Below are positions 54,066 to 64,000 of a DNA stretch of 64,000 bases, in pieces. The stretch covers positions 268,501 to 332,500 of the forward strand of contig JAJOZX010001574.1 in NCBI GenBank assembly GCA_023014485.1. The letters are read 5' to 3'. Source of the DNA: Bathynomus jamesi. Lineage: Eukaryota; Arthropoda; Malacostraca; Isopoda; Cirolanidae. Made by a program: the position numbers and the translations under genes. The notes under the pieces were generated by a model that searched no databases, had not been told where the DNA came from, and worked only from the letters and a program-made list of their open reading frames with translations. Positions within the stretch are counted from its first letter, which is position 1; every line of letters begins with the position of its first letter.

Positions 54066-54294
54066 CACTCTACAGGCTGCCGTCTGTGAGTACCTCCGAT
54101 CCGAGTGAAAGAAATGACAAAAAGTATGCTGGGTATAAAGTATGTAAAGAGTACACCCTATAGATTGAAAGTACACTGAGAGTACACCAGGCTTTCTTTT
54201 ATCCGCTTGTCACGAAGGTAATCATTTAAGCCATTCTTTATCCGCTACGGACCTACTATTTATGTTCTACAGAAGTGTATATTTTTTAACGAAC

Positions 54295-56065
54295 ATGTTT
54301 TTTTATGTAGGAAGGAGGTGAGAAGAGCGAATGCCCGCAAAAACGCCCCCTCCCCCCCGCTCTCATAGAGGAAGAAGGTCCAGGAAAAACGCCCCCTACC
54401 CCCCGCTCTCATAGAGGAAGAAGGTCCAGGATTTTCGAGATTCCTGCACAATCTGCGTTTGAAAGATTGGATGTCACAGACAGAGGGAAAGGTGGAGTGA
54501 GGAAGATTGCTCCAGAGTTGACCGGTTGAGTAGGTGAAAGACTGAATATATCGATTAACTTTTGCCTTAGAGAGTTGGATATAAAAGGAAAGGGAGTGTA
54601 TCGAAAGTCTGGTACTGCGTGCTCACCTTAAAGGAGGAGGCATGCAGTTAGAAAATTGAGAAGAGCAATGTCCATTATAATAGCGATAATAAAGAGAGTG
54701 TGAGGCAACATTGTGGCAAAGGGGGAGGGATTGAGGACAGTCAGTAAGAAGGTGGGAATTGATGAGACGAAAAGCCTTTGATTCAAGTCGGTCAAGTAGA
54801 GCTGTGTGGATTGGGCCATCCCAGATCCCACACATGAGAAGCGTACTTCATAAACGGGCTGACAAGTTCCCTGTACAGAGGCAGCAACTGAGTGGGGGGT
54901 GAAGAAACTGCGGAGCCGGTACAATACACCTAACCTCTAAGAAGCTGTTTTGGAAAGAGAGTATATGTAATCTTTCCAGGAAAGATCACGAGAAAAGGAA
55001 ACGCCAAGAATGTTAAGAGAAGATGAAGGATTGAGTTGTGTATTGTAGAAGGCAAAGGGATAGTCGTGTGGAAGATTGTGACGAGTAGACAGATGAAGGA
55101 ACTGAATTTTTGAGGCATTGAAAGCAACAAGGTGTTCTCTGCCCCAATCAAAGATAGTAGAAAGATCAGAAAGATAGGTGTCCTACGCGAAGCATGGAGT
55201 GACTGTTGAGAGGGACGCTTCGTGAAGCAGGCGGAGATGAATAATGAAATTATTGGCATGGGAGTTGATAAGATAGCAAGTGCGACTTAATAGATCATTG
55301 ATAAATAAAAGTAAAAGAGTGGGTCATAGGACAGAACCCTCAGGAACACCACTGTCAATAGTTTTAGGAGAAGACCAGTTGCCATCTACAGCCGCAGCTA
55401 TAGATCAGCCAGAAGGAAATCAGAGATCAAGGTACAGATATAAGGATAGAAAACGAAGCAGAGCAATTTGGAAGTTAAAGATTTATGCCAGACTCTATGG
55501 AGGGGTGAAAGCGGTCACCCTTCTTTGGGACAAGCTGAATAAAAGCGAACTTCCATTAGGAAGGTAAAGTACCAGGTGAAAGGCAAAGACGGAGGAGTGT
55601 GCCTAGGCAGGGTGTCAGCAGAGGAGCAATTCTTGAAAACAACAGGAGGAATACCATCAGGACGTACGCCTTCCTGGAATTGATCCCAGATAGGGAAGAA
55701 AGAACATCTTTGGAGAAGATTCTTATTTCAGATATAATTAAGTCAGAGGAGAAGAAGGAGGAACAGCACCGAAATCGTCCACGGTTGAGTTGAAGACGAA
55801 AGTTTGAGCTAAGTGTTCAGCTTTATCAGGAGAAGAGACGGCAACTGAGTCCTCGGAATGGAAAAGAAGAGGGAAAGAAGTAAAGTTGTTGGAGAGGTTT
55901 TAGGTTAGATGCCAGAAAGTTCGAGAAGAATTACAATATGATAGGTTTTCACATTTTTGTCTGATGAAGGAATTTTTGAGAAGTCGAAGAGTTGGATGGC
56001 GACGGTCCTTTCTGAAAGCCACTTCTCTGTTGTGGATAGCATTAGATAAAACAAAGTTAAACCAA
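54295..56065 (-). pseudogene. Antisense LINE remnant, jockey-type RT (copy 2)
   Basis: Same family as 46685-48052 and longer at the 5' side. Downwards: NREVAFRKDRRHPTLRLLKN (near 56000), SEDSVAVSSPDKAEHLAQTF (linker), SGVPEGSVLSPTLLLLFIND (RT), LAFPFLVIFPGKIT, C-terminal fragments and the 3' end at 54300. A 50-bp unit with AAACGCCCCCT and CGCTCTCATAGAGGAAGAAG is duplicated at 54340-54430. Heavily frameshifted. Confidence 0.8.
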
Positions 56066-56411
56066 TTTTTTTTTGCACTTGTAGTAGAATAAATATGAAT
56101 GTACGCTCCATGTGGAATACTGATTGAACATTTTCATACTCTGCTTATCAGTTTTGATGCTTCATTATTGTTCTTATCGCATGCTGAGAAGGTTCTGACG
56201 TATATGCTTCATTATTTTTGTTTCCCATGTCAACAAATACTGTTGTGGAAGCTCCTCCAAATAATTCCCATTATTTTTCTCTCTGTTGTGATTTTAATAT
56301 TGTAGTGGTTCTGAATTCTGCATCCAATGACATTATTATTCCAAGAGTTCTGACTTGTGAATTTTGTGCTCTCTGTTTCTGTTATAGAATTTTGACCCTT
56401 CATTCTGTAGC

Positions 56412-56771
56412 TCATTTTTTGTAACCATTTTTTATAAGTTGGAATCTTACTTCGTTGAACTTTATATTCTTCTCTTGAACCCAACTGAACACTGTTTCAG
56501 TGTCGTTCTGTAATTTTTGTTCACCATTTGATATTTCCTTGCATAGCTTTGTGACGTCCGTGAAACACGAAACGACCCCGTTATAAATATCTGTATCAAT
56601 ATCTGTCATCATTATGATAAACGGCAAAGAAGATAATGCTGAACCGCGTGGGACAGAACTGACGACTTGTGAGACTTCAGATTTAACTCCATTTACAACC
56701 ACTCTATGTGTTCTGCGAGCGATAAAATTAAATATCCACCGTACAGCTTTACAGACTATTGATCCACTCAC
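56412..56771 (-). pseudogene. Antisense LINE RT fragment (split LINE, distal part)
   Basis: One open frame: WIFNFIARRTHRVVVNGVKS, SVPRGSALSSLPFIIMM, CFTDVTKL, SWVQEKNIKFNEVRFQLI. These are RT blocks after the catalytic loop (DDTK appears as TDVTK, so mutated). The upstream part of what looks like the same element is at 59432-60080, so the element is split by 2.6 kb of later insertions. Confidence 0.75.
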
Positions 56772-56777
56772 AGGCTA

Positions 56778-58400
56778 AAACAACGAAAAAGTTTACGATG
56801 ACTTACAAATGACGGAAGTTTTAAACAAATTCTTCTCTTCCGCCTTCACTAACGAAAATATGAACAACATTCCTGTTCCTGTAATTATGCTCAGTGATGA
56901 TCATTTAAAGCTTCACGATTTTACCATTAGTGAAAGCGAAGTACTCTCGCCATAGGTAAAATTAATCCTAATAAAACTCCCGGTCCAGATCAGCTCTACC
57001 CGAGGATACTTACTTAAAGAAGTGAACTGCGCAATAGTCCCTCCGCTCACATATATGTTTAATAAATCGTTACAGTCTGGAGAAGTTCCGTTCGAATGGG
57101 ACCTCGCAAACATTACGCCAATATTTAAAAAAGGGGACAAATCGCTTCCGGGAAATTATCGTCCCATCAGCCTGACTTCAGTAGTTGGTAAGCTTATGGA
57201 GAGAATCGTTCGAGACAAAATAGTTAATCACTTAGAAATTAATAAATTAATCAAAGATTCTCAACACGGCTTTTGACGTAATACTTCTTGCCTTACTAAT
57301 TTGCTCGATTCTTTAATGATATTGTAAATGTATATGACGAGAGTAAAACAGTAGATATTATATATTTCGATTTTCAAAAAGCGTTTGATAAAGTGCCACA
57401 TTGAAGATTATTATTAGCTAAACTTCATTTTCATGGAATTGATGGTAATGTTCTCAAATGGATCGAAAATTGGCTTAGCGGATATAATCAGTTCTGGGAC
57501 CAGTTCTTTTTATTATTTATATCAATGATATCGACTTGGGAATTATTATTAAGAGTATAATTTCCAAATTTGCGGATGATACCAAACTAGGTGGACGAAC
57601 AAAATCAGCGGCAGAACGTTTACAGATTCAAGAAGATATTAATAAATTACTCGAGTGAGCGGAAATTTGGCAAATGAACTTTAATGTAGATAAATGTAAA
57701 ACGTTCCATATCGGTAGAGACAATGTTAAAGAAAAGTATTTTATGCGCGACAAGACACTAACGAGTGTTACGAAAGAGAAAGATTTAGGTATTATTGTTG
57801 CCGACACTCTTAAACCGAGTAAGCAATGTATCAAAGCGGTAAAAAAGAAATAGAATCTTAGGATTTATTGGTAGATCGTTTGAATTTAAGTCGGAGAAAA
57901 CAATGCTAACATTATATAATTCATTAGTACGCCCCCACCCGGAATACTACGTTCATTCTGGTCCCCATATTTACGACAGGACATAGACAGAATGGAGAGA
58001 GTGCAGCGAAGGGTACTAAGATGATTTCTGGACTAAGAAACAAATCATACGCTGTAAAAAGGCGAATTCGAGATTGAATGAAGGTGTTTAAAATGATTAA
58101 AGGTTTTGATAATGTCGACGCGAGAAAATATTTCACCTTCAGGAATGCGGATAGAACGCGCGGTAATGGTCTCAAATTAGTGGGTAAACATTTTAATTCT
58201 AATGAAGGTAAACATTTTTTCTTCAATCGTATAGTTAATTTGTGGAATGAATTGCCAGCCAGCTTAGTTCAAAGTAATTCGATCGAATCATTTGAAAAGA
58301 AAGTAGATGCTTATCTTGTCTTAAACCCCAAGTTTGAAGCACTTGTTAGCGCGTTGGATTCCCTCGTCTGTATTTTAAAATTTTCACTTTATCTTTAAAT
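56778..58400 (+). pseudogene. CR1-like LINE fragment, second family (copy 2)
   Basis: 5'-truncated: YDDLQMTEVLNKFFSSAFTN, then TPIFKKGDKSLPGNYRPISL, DSQHGF with a stop, DFQKAFDKVPH region, [18 protein letters not shown], and the C-terminus FFNRIVNLWNELPASLVQSN. Most of the GVPQG block is deleted near 57480-57520. Relative of 48626-51275. Confidence 0.85.
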
Positions 58401-59154
58401 TTCTTTCCTTCCTTTCAATCTTTTCTCTTCTTTGCTTTAAAACTTTTACTTTTCTTTAAATTTTCTTACATCTTTTAACCTTCCTTAAACTTTAAGCCTC
58501 ATAGGGACCAGCCGGTCTCTTGCTCTTTGGTCTCCTTTGTATTCCTCTATTCTTGACATCCTATATACTATTGAGTTAAAATGTGTCTGTGTGTCGGTCC
58601 GCTTTCTAAACGGCACATCGGAAAATTCTGCAACCACCACCAACTGATAGCCCATGAGCTGCCGATGTGCTCTGTCAAGTTCCCCGGTCCTAGGTCACTC
58701 CGCGGCCGAGCACGAGCTATTTAATATCTATTACGAGTGAATGTAAGTACTTCAAAAACGAAAATGACGAGAGCAAAAATACATAATAAACAGTTTGGTA
58801 GTCCCGATAATACGTAAGTACCAATATACATATATACAATATACGTATACATATACAGCTAACTGTGACATATACTGTTCCATATACTGTGACATATACT
58901 GCTACCTGCCTGGAGGGCGAACGAACTACCGTTTGTTGTGTACTGTAACTCCATAATCACATTTGTGGAAGGCTTTAGCAAAATTGGTATTCTTAACTAT
59001 TAAAAAAAACACCTGCATTTTCTTCCATTTCCTTAAATTTTTCCTTAAAAATATAAAAAATATGAAAACAGTGTTACACAATCTTCCAAGTAGTAGTATG
59101 ACCGTAAAATGTTTGAGTGCATATGCAATTGCAATGTTGATCAATTGTTGCAAG
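58401..59154. other. Mostly unassigned sequence
   Basis: T-rich LINE 3' UTR-like sequence to about 58560, then short repeats of ACATATACTGT (58865-58905). No coding feature. Confidence 0.4.
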
Positions 59155-59395
59155 GTGCCAGCCCTCTTTCCCATGGGGTGGGGGTGGGGTAACGGGGAGA
59201 GGGTGGGGGTAATGGTGGAGGGGGTTATGCAACAAGGGGGTGGAGTTAGCCCCCACGTTGCATAAATGTGGGGGAGGGGGTTTGGGGGAGAAGAAGAATG
59301 ACCTTCCCCAAAGGGTGACCTTAACGTGCCCTCGCCGTAGCGAGTTTACGAAGCACAAGCCCCGCCCGTAGGACAGGAAGCCGAAGTCTCTGCTT
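59155..59395 (-). repeat. GC-hairpin interspersed repeat (copy 3, inverted)
   Basis: On the minus strand reads TACGGGCGGGGCTTGTGCTT, CGCTACGGCGAGGGCAC, then CCCCTCCCCCACATTTATGC and C-rich sequence. Same blocks in the same order occur on the plus strand at 60083-60660. Confidence 0.8.
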
Positions 59396-59431
59396 GTTTA
59401 TTATAACTATATTTTGGCCTTGACAATGTTT

Positions 59432-60080
59432 CTAGTATTTTCTCTCAGTGTAATAACTGTGATAGGGATGATTTTCCAGCCCTGAAGCCATGTTGACTCG
59501 GATTGAATAACTTCTTTTTTGTACATAGTAAGTAATTTTGTCTCCAATTATACACTCAAAACACTTTATAATGGGGAAGGTGAGAGCTACTGGCTGATAG
59601 TTCTTAGCTTTTGACCCATTACCTCCTTTGAATAAGGGATCAATGTTCGCGTTCTTTAATGGGCGTTGAATTTCCTCCAGAGTAAATATAGTGACTTGGC
59701 TATACTTTCTTTGCATTTTTTCATAAACATGGCACCCCATGTATCTGATTCTGGTGTTGGATTTTCTCGTGTTTGTGAGAGACCCTTAATTATATCCTCT
59801 TCCAAGAATTCAAAATCCATTAATAGATTCGTGTCCGTTCTCGTTCTTGATTGATTTGTATCTACTGTATGTCAAAGAATTCATCCAGATTTTCTGTTTT
59901 CATATTGGGCTTAAGAGAACTGAACATCGAGTCGAATTGTTCCTTTAGAAACGCGCTCATTTCTCCTGGGTTATTTGTGAATCCATTTATTTGAGCTTCT
60001 AACGAACCAATTCCCTCTTTACATTTATGTTTTTCGTGAAGGCGTAAAAGTATTTTGGCTTACTTTTTATGTTTTCTGCA
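59432..60080 (-). pseudogene. Antisense LINE fragment (split LINE, proximal part)
   Basis: Downwards: KPKYFYAFTKN-like text, MSAFLKEQFDSMFSS, LSQTRENPTPESDTWGAMF, TLEEIQRPLKNANIDPLFKG, KNYQPVALTFPIIKCFECII. This is the linker and first RT blocks of a LINE. The ordering fits continuation at 56412-56771. Both ends touch inverted copies of the GC-hairpin repeat. Confidence 0.75.
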
Positions 60081-60082
60081 AG

Positions 60083-60660
60083 TAGAGCCTTCGGCTCCCT
60101 GACCTACGGGCGGGGCTTGTGCTTCGCAAACTCGCCTACGGCGAGGGCACCTTCGCAAACTCGCCTACGGCGAGGGCACCTTCGCAGAGTACCGAGATGA
60201 AGACAAAAATATTATTTTTAATAGTTTAAGGATGGGAGCTTTGCATTTACTTTAAGCCCATGAGGCACTTACATTTTAAATATAGCTTCACAGATTTTTA
60301 ACCCACTGGCTCAGAATGCGAAGCTCAAAATCTTGTGGCTGAATTCTTTTGTAAATTTATTGACCGACTGGAAAATGGTTGAAACATTGTGGGTCATTTA
60401 TTTAAACAGGAAATAGTGGAAACAGGTCACTATGCTCCGAGACATGCCAGCGTGAACATCTCTTAATCTTGCCTTCTTAGGTCAGGATACCTTCTTAGGT
60501 TAGGTTAGGGTTACCCCTTTGGGGGGAAGTCACTCCAACTCTCCCCCCAAAACCCCCTCACACACCTTTATGCAACTTGGAGGGCTAACCCCCACCCCTT
60601 GTTGCATAACTCCTCCCCCTCATTACCCCCACCCCCTCTCCCATTACTGTGCTTACTTCA
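60083..60660 (+). repeat. GC-hairpin interspersed repeat (copy 4)
   Basis: Begins GCCTTCGGCTCCCTGACC, TACGGGCGGGGCTTGTGCTT, with a 33-bp unit (CGCAAACTCGCCTACGGCGA...) duplicated at 60125-60190. Then about 330 bp of AT-rich sequence and the C-rich block with TTTATGCAACTTGGAGGGCT (60569) and CATTACCCCCACCCCC. Related to 6615-7075. Confidence 0.8.
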
Positions 60661-60789
60661 AGGAATTCGAGCTACAGACCGCGTCGTCTGGCAGTGTCAT
60701 TGGAATTTCCTTATGAGCTTCAAGAAGATGCATTAGCACGTAGCTGCACTATGTCCCTGAAGGTACCACTTTATGTCCAGACTGCTCTT

Positions 60790-61105
60790 CTCCACCCTTC
60801 AATATGCTACAACAGCCTAACAAACGGGATTTTAATAAAGGGGTACCCTAAACCCAACTGTCTTTGCGATATTGTTTCCTTGACTTACACACTTTTTTAT
60901 CGAGTGTCCCAGTCTTGAGTACTTATGGTGTCATCATCTCTCAAAGCACCAAAGGTGGAGATGGAATCCTTCCTTTTTCATCGGTGATTGGAGAAGGAAC
61001 GTACTATCCAGGTAACAGTATTTTTAATTTTGTGGATAAGCTGGCCTCCTCCCTCTTTTGCAGTTATTTTTATCCTCACATTTTAGATGTTTCCATTTCC
61101 ACTTA
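60790..61105 (+). pseudogene. LINE C-terminal fragment with CCHC-like end
   Basis: Frames give LTNGILIKGYPKPNCLCDIV and then, shifted, ECPSLEYLWCHHL, KLASSLFCSYFYPHIL. The order LTHG-YL...C..C...H.L..CP is typical of the C-terminus of jockey/R1-type LINE ORF2. Two frame changes. Confidence 0.55.
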
Positions 61106-61369
61106 ATTCATTGATTCCATTCGCCCCATTTATTTTTCGTTTCGTCATTTATTATGAATTTCATAATTTTGTTATTTAATTTTTAGTTTCATTTAAGTAA
61201 TTATATTGTGTCACTGACTTCATGTTATGAGGAAGAGGTATTACGTCTAATCAATCATTCTTCCTCCTGCTTCTCATAATATCTGGATGACTCAACTAAA
61301 TATTAAGAAACAATGTAAAAAAATAGGAGTAAAACTACTACATATGCACAATATATGTAATGTACTTAC

Positions 61370-61460
61370 GTGGTTTAAATCATTTATTACTCCAGAAAAA
61401 GTATTATTTTCTCGGTTGTACCCTATTACCGGTCTTCCAACTGAAATTTCAATGGTGTAA
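61370..61460 (-). CDS. Ionotropic receptor exon: start of ligand-binding lobe S1
   Basis: Minus strand: acceptor TTTTCCTTTTTACAG, 91-bp exon, canonical donor GTAAGT. One base then 30 codons: YTIEISVGRPVIGYNRENNT, FSGVINDLNH. This matches the beginning of S1 in IRs/iGluRs (FTYEI..P..-WG....NGTWTGMIGDL). It ends in phase 0, whereas the next exon found (51824-51941) starts needing two bases, so at least one exon with the rest of S1 is missing between them. Exons for the N-terminal part are not seen in the remaining 2.5 kb. Confidence 0.65.
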
Positions 61461-61639
61461 CTGTAAAAAGGAAAATGCATTAATCAAATTTAATAAAATA
61501 TATGATTACAGTTACTTTTATACGCTCGTCATAGAAACTTGATGACGGTCAAGATTTGAATATTTGTATGGAACATTAATCACAGGTATATAAAAAGCCA
61601 TAAGAAGTATCCGTGCTTAATCCTTTCAACAACGTAGAG

Positions 61640-62220
61640 ACAAGAAGGAAATTGTAGACACTAATTGGCAAGGGAAGTACTCCGGGGTGGACGTTAGGCA
61701 GGAGACAGGGAGTGCTGGAACCCCCATTTCCCCTATCACTGTCCTCTTTAGCTGATCTTTTACTATGTCTCATATGTGAGCAGTCCAGCATGCTCTCAAA
61801 CACACTTCTCCTTCTATTCTTCCCTACACATACATGCATTTTACACACTGCACAATCTTTTTAAAATTTATAAAATAAAAAATGGCATCGTGAGCCTCGG
61901 AGACATTGATTTTGGCTGTCTTTCTTATAAAGGTGGGCATTTTTTCGGCCACCCGCCCTTGGCCCCTCCATTCTACATAAAAAAATACAGAGGAGGAGAT
62001 TGTAGACAAATCGCCAAGGGCAGTACACCGGAGGGGGACGTTAGGCGGGAGATAGGGGGTGCTCTTACTCTCCCCCTTAGCTGATTTTTTTTACGATGTC
62101 TCATATACCCTATGAGCAGTCCAACATGCACTCAAACACACACTTCTATTCCTATTCCTCACTACACATACATGCATTCTATACACCACAAAATCTTTTC
62201 AAAATTAATAAAAATAGTAA
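61640..62220 (+). repeat. Two direct repeats, probably LINE 5' UTR units
   Basis: 61640-61872 and 61990-62222 align with scattered differences: GAAATTGTAGACA / GAGATTGTAGACA, GGACGTTAGGC, TTAGCTGAT, GAGCAGTCCA, ACACATACATGCATT, AATCTTTT and AAAATTTATAAAATA/AAAATTAATAAAAATA. A LINE endonuclease frame begins right after the second unit. Confidence 0.75.
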
Positions 62221-62223
62221 AAT

Positions 62224-63000
62224 GATGTCTTCAAGAGCCTCAGCCCTCAGAATCCCTTGGGGAGGGGACCATGTCCCCAGTTCTGGCTCCCTCGTTGATG
62301 ATACCGGTAACGTACCTCCTGGCAACGGGGCTGCTTCTACGACAGCCCATTGGAGATGTTCTGGGCCTTTGTCTGATTCAGTTTTCATAAGCTTCAACAT
62401 TCGTGGCCTTTCCTCAAATTTACAATCTGTTGAATACTACCTATCCTCCTCTAAACCTCACCTTCTTTTCCTCAATGAAACTCGGGTGTCTGAGACAACT
62501 GACACAATCCCTTTTCTGTACCCTCCTACTTTCAGTATATTCAGTTTCATTCCAAAGGTTGGTGTTGCGTATATGTACGCAACGACCTAACTTACTCTCG
62601 TATTCCCGAACTTGAAACCTTCGAATTCTAGACCTTCTGGCTACGGCTTACATGCCAACCTCGAACTAAATACATCTGCCCTGTCTACCTTTCACCTAAT
62701 TCTACTGACTATCCAAAACTCTTTGACTACCTCACTTCCAAAGTGAAACACACTCTATCCCCCTCTTCTTTTGCTGAAATTTCCATTTTAGGAAATTTCA
62801 ATGTTCACCATCACCTTCGGCTTTCCTCTCATTTCATTGAACTCCCTGGTGAACTAGTTTACCAATTCTCTATCCTGAATGACCTAGAGCAGATTGTAGA
62901 GCAACCTACTTGTATCCCCGATTGCCTAGGAGACAGAAATAAATCCAGAATGTTGGGCCTAACAACTCATCTTCTTCTTTCTGACAGAGTAAGAAGGATG
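62224..63000 (+). pseudogene. LINE 5' part: endonuclease (jockey-type), frameshifted
   Basis: From 62224: FISFNIRGLSSNLQSVEYYL, LLFLNETRVSETT, then broken text to EISILGNFNVHHHLRLSSHF and EQIVEQPTCIPD...TTHLLLSD. These are the NIRGL, ET, GDFN (here GNFN) and SDH (here SD) blocks of an APE endonuclease. It may be the 5' part of the family whose RT lies antisense at 46.7 and 54.3 kb. Confidence 0.7.
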
Positions 63001-63419
63001 AATTGTCAGAAATAAGTCTATAATGTCCAAAATTAATTGCATAATATTGGCCCTCTCTTCCTGTATTCTTTTTCACACAAATATGTTTTTGCCATCTTTC
63101 ATCAAATTGCGACTAATTTTAGGGGTCCCTGAAGTCTGAATCTGGCGTTGGCTAATTGGCTGGCTGATTGCTGCCTGGTGGGTCCTGCATAGCACCCTCT
63201 CCCTCTAAGTCTCTAATTATTACATAACAGGGGCCCTTGGTCTTGGTTTAATTTTATTTTTAATTTCTAACTTTTTATTTTTTATCACACCAATGAAAAG
63301 ACATTAAGTGCTTCAGCAGAACTATCATTACAGGTCGTTATGCCGTTTTGGATCAAGAGTGATCTCGAAGTGGTAGGAAAGGCAAAATTATCGAAGAAAT
63401 GCTAGAGCTTGTCAGGCAG

Positions 63420-63720
63420 TATGAAGGACTAAAACATTAAGCTAAAACCACACAAGAGCTGCAAAATGAAGGAAGAGATCTTTCAAAGTGATTTGGAAGA
63501 TATTCTTGATTTTGCTTTGAGGAAGGCTTCAGAGAAATGAAGTGGGGAAGATCGGCAATTTCTTATTCTTCAAATAGGAGATTCATCCCATCAAGTATAG
63601 ATTCCTTTGATTAGAAACTCTATAAAAAACAGGCCCGAAGGATTAAAATTGAAAAACAGAAGGCAAATCTCCACAGGAAAGTGGAACAACGAAAGACTGA
63701 GGCAGAACGACGCTGATTAT
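63420..63720 (+). pseudogene. Fragment of a multi-copy arthropod protein, weakly recognised
   Basis: FQSDLEDILDFALRKASEK, EDRQFLILQ and KKQARRIKIEKQKANLHRKV appear in adjacent frames with stops. The pattern (acidic L-D-F/A helix, EDxxFL, then basic coiled-coil) resembles a TE-associated family frequent in arthropod genomes; I cannot name it with confidence. Confidence 0.35.
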
Positions 63721-64000
63721 AGAAAGTAACAACACATCATCTGAAAAAAATATAAAAAACTCTGCCGAATTCAAAGCCTTTCCCTCTACAAGTAATCAAG
63801 GCCACCCGAGCCATGGAAACGTCAGAAGAACGCCCTCTATCCAGAAATCACGGCAAAGCTTGATGGGGCAAACAATTCAGATCAGATGAAAGGTCACAGT
63901 CATCTTGGCAAGTACGATTAAGAACCTAGGACATGACCTTCGGGACATGACACTCTCAATAGCCTTAGTTCACTGAGTTCGGCTACAGAACCGGGAAAAT
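63721..64000. other. Nothing recognised to window end
   Basis: Moderate-complexity sequence without open frames or repeats that I can identify. Confidence 0.4.

Overview
The window is AT-rich, intron-scale eukaryotic DNA, almost certainly from an arthropod and probably a crustacean. The evidence is the mix of CR1-like LINEs, Tc1/mariner elements, Ty3/Gypsy and Penelope-like retroelements, very abundant microsatellites, short TTAGG-type (AACCT)n tracts, and exons that read as a crustacean-style ionotropic receptor (IR). No bacterial or organellar features are seen.

Host gene. Five short minus-strand exons (61370-61460, 51824-51941, about 28583-28685, 27517-27596 and 4638-4852) occur in the order expected for one ionotropic glutamate-receptor-like/IR gene: start of the ligand-binding domain, end of its first lobe with the pre-M1 PF motif, M1, M2 pore, then M3 with the start of the second lobe. 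The M2 and M3 exons join in phase across a 22.7 kb intron. Most of the window is therefore introns of this one gene, filled with mobile elements. The M1 exon has poor splice sites, so the gene could be damaged or the sequence could hold a small error. The rest of the gene lies outside the window, and at least one exon between 51.9 and 61.4 kb was not found.

Layout. 1-2.4 kb: 3' part of a Gypsy pol and the start of its LTR. 2.6-6.2 kb: two mariner-type elements around a hairpin repeat and the M3 exon. 6.6-9 kb: GC-hairpin repeats and a large CTAC satellite. 10.3-17.9 kb: an inverted repeat pair enclosing a mariner transposase that is split by a 5.16 kb LTR element with target duplication. 18-29.4 kb: MITEs, including three 203-204 bp near-palindromes each with a perfect 8-bp target duplication, a decayed LINE, a mariner copy, microsatellites and the M1/M2 exons. 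29.4-31.2 kb: a 266-bp tandem, partly inverted array of tRNA-like Pol III units. 31.9-33.5 kb: a frameshifted copy of a conserved arthropod protein of unknown function. 33.9-45.8 kb: a head-to-tail array of four nearly identical CR1-like LINE copies, every junction lying in a (CT)n tract. 46.4-51.8 kb: a long palindrome, an antisense LINE, a Penelope-like fragment with GIY-YIG domain and hammerhead-ribozyme motif, a second CR1-like LINE and a hairpin. 53-64 kb: an internally deleted mariner, a tRNA-like SINE head, several LINE fragments in both orientations and GC-hairpin repeats.

Nearly all element ORFs are broken. The youngest-looking are the (CT)n-linked LINE copies, which differ from each other mainly by scattered single-base indels.
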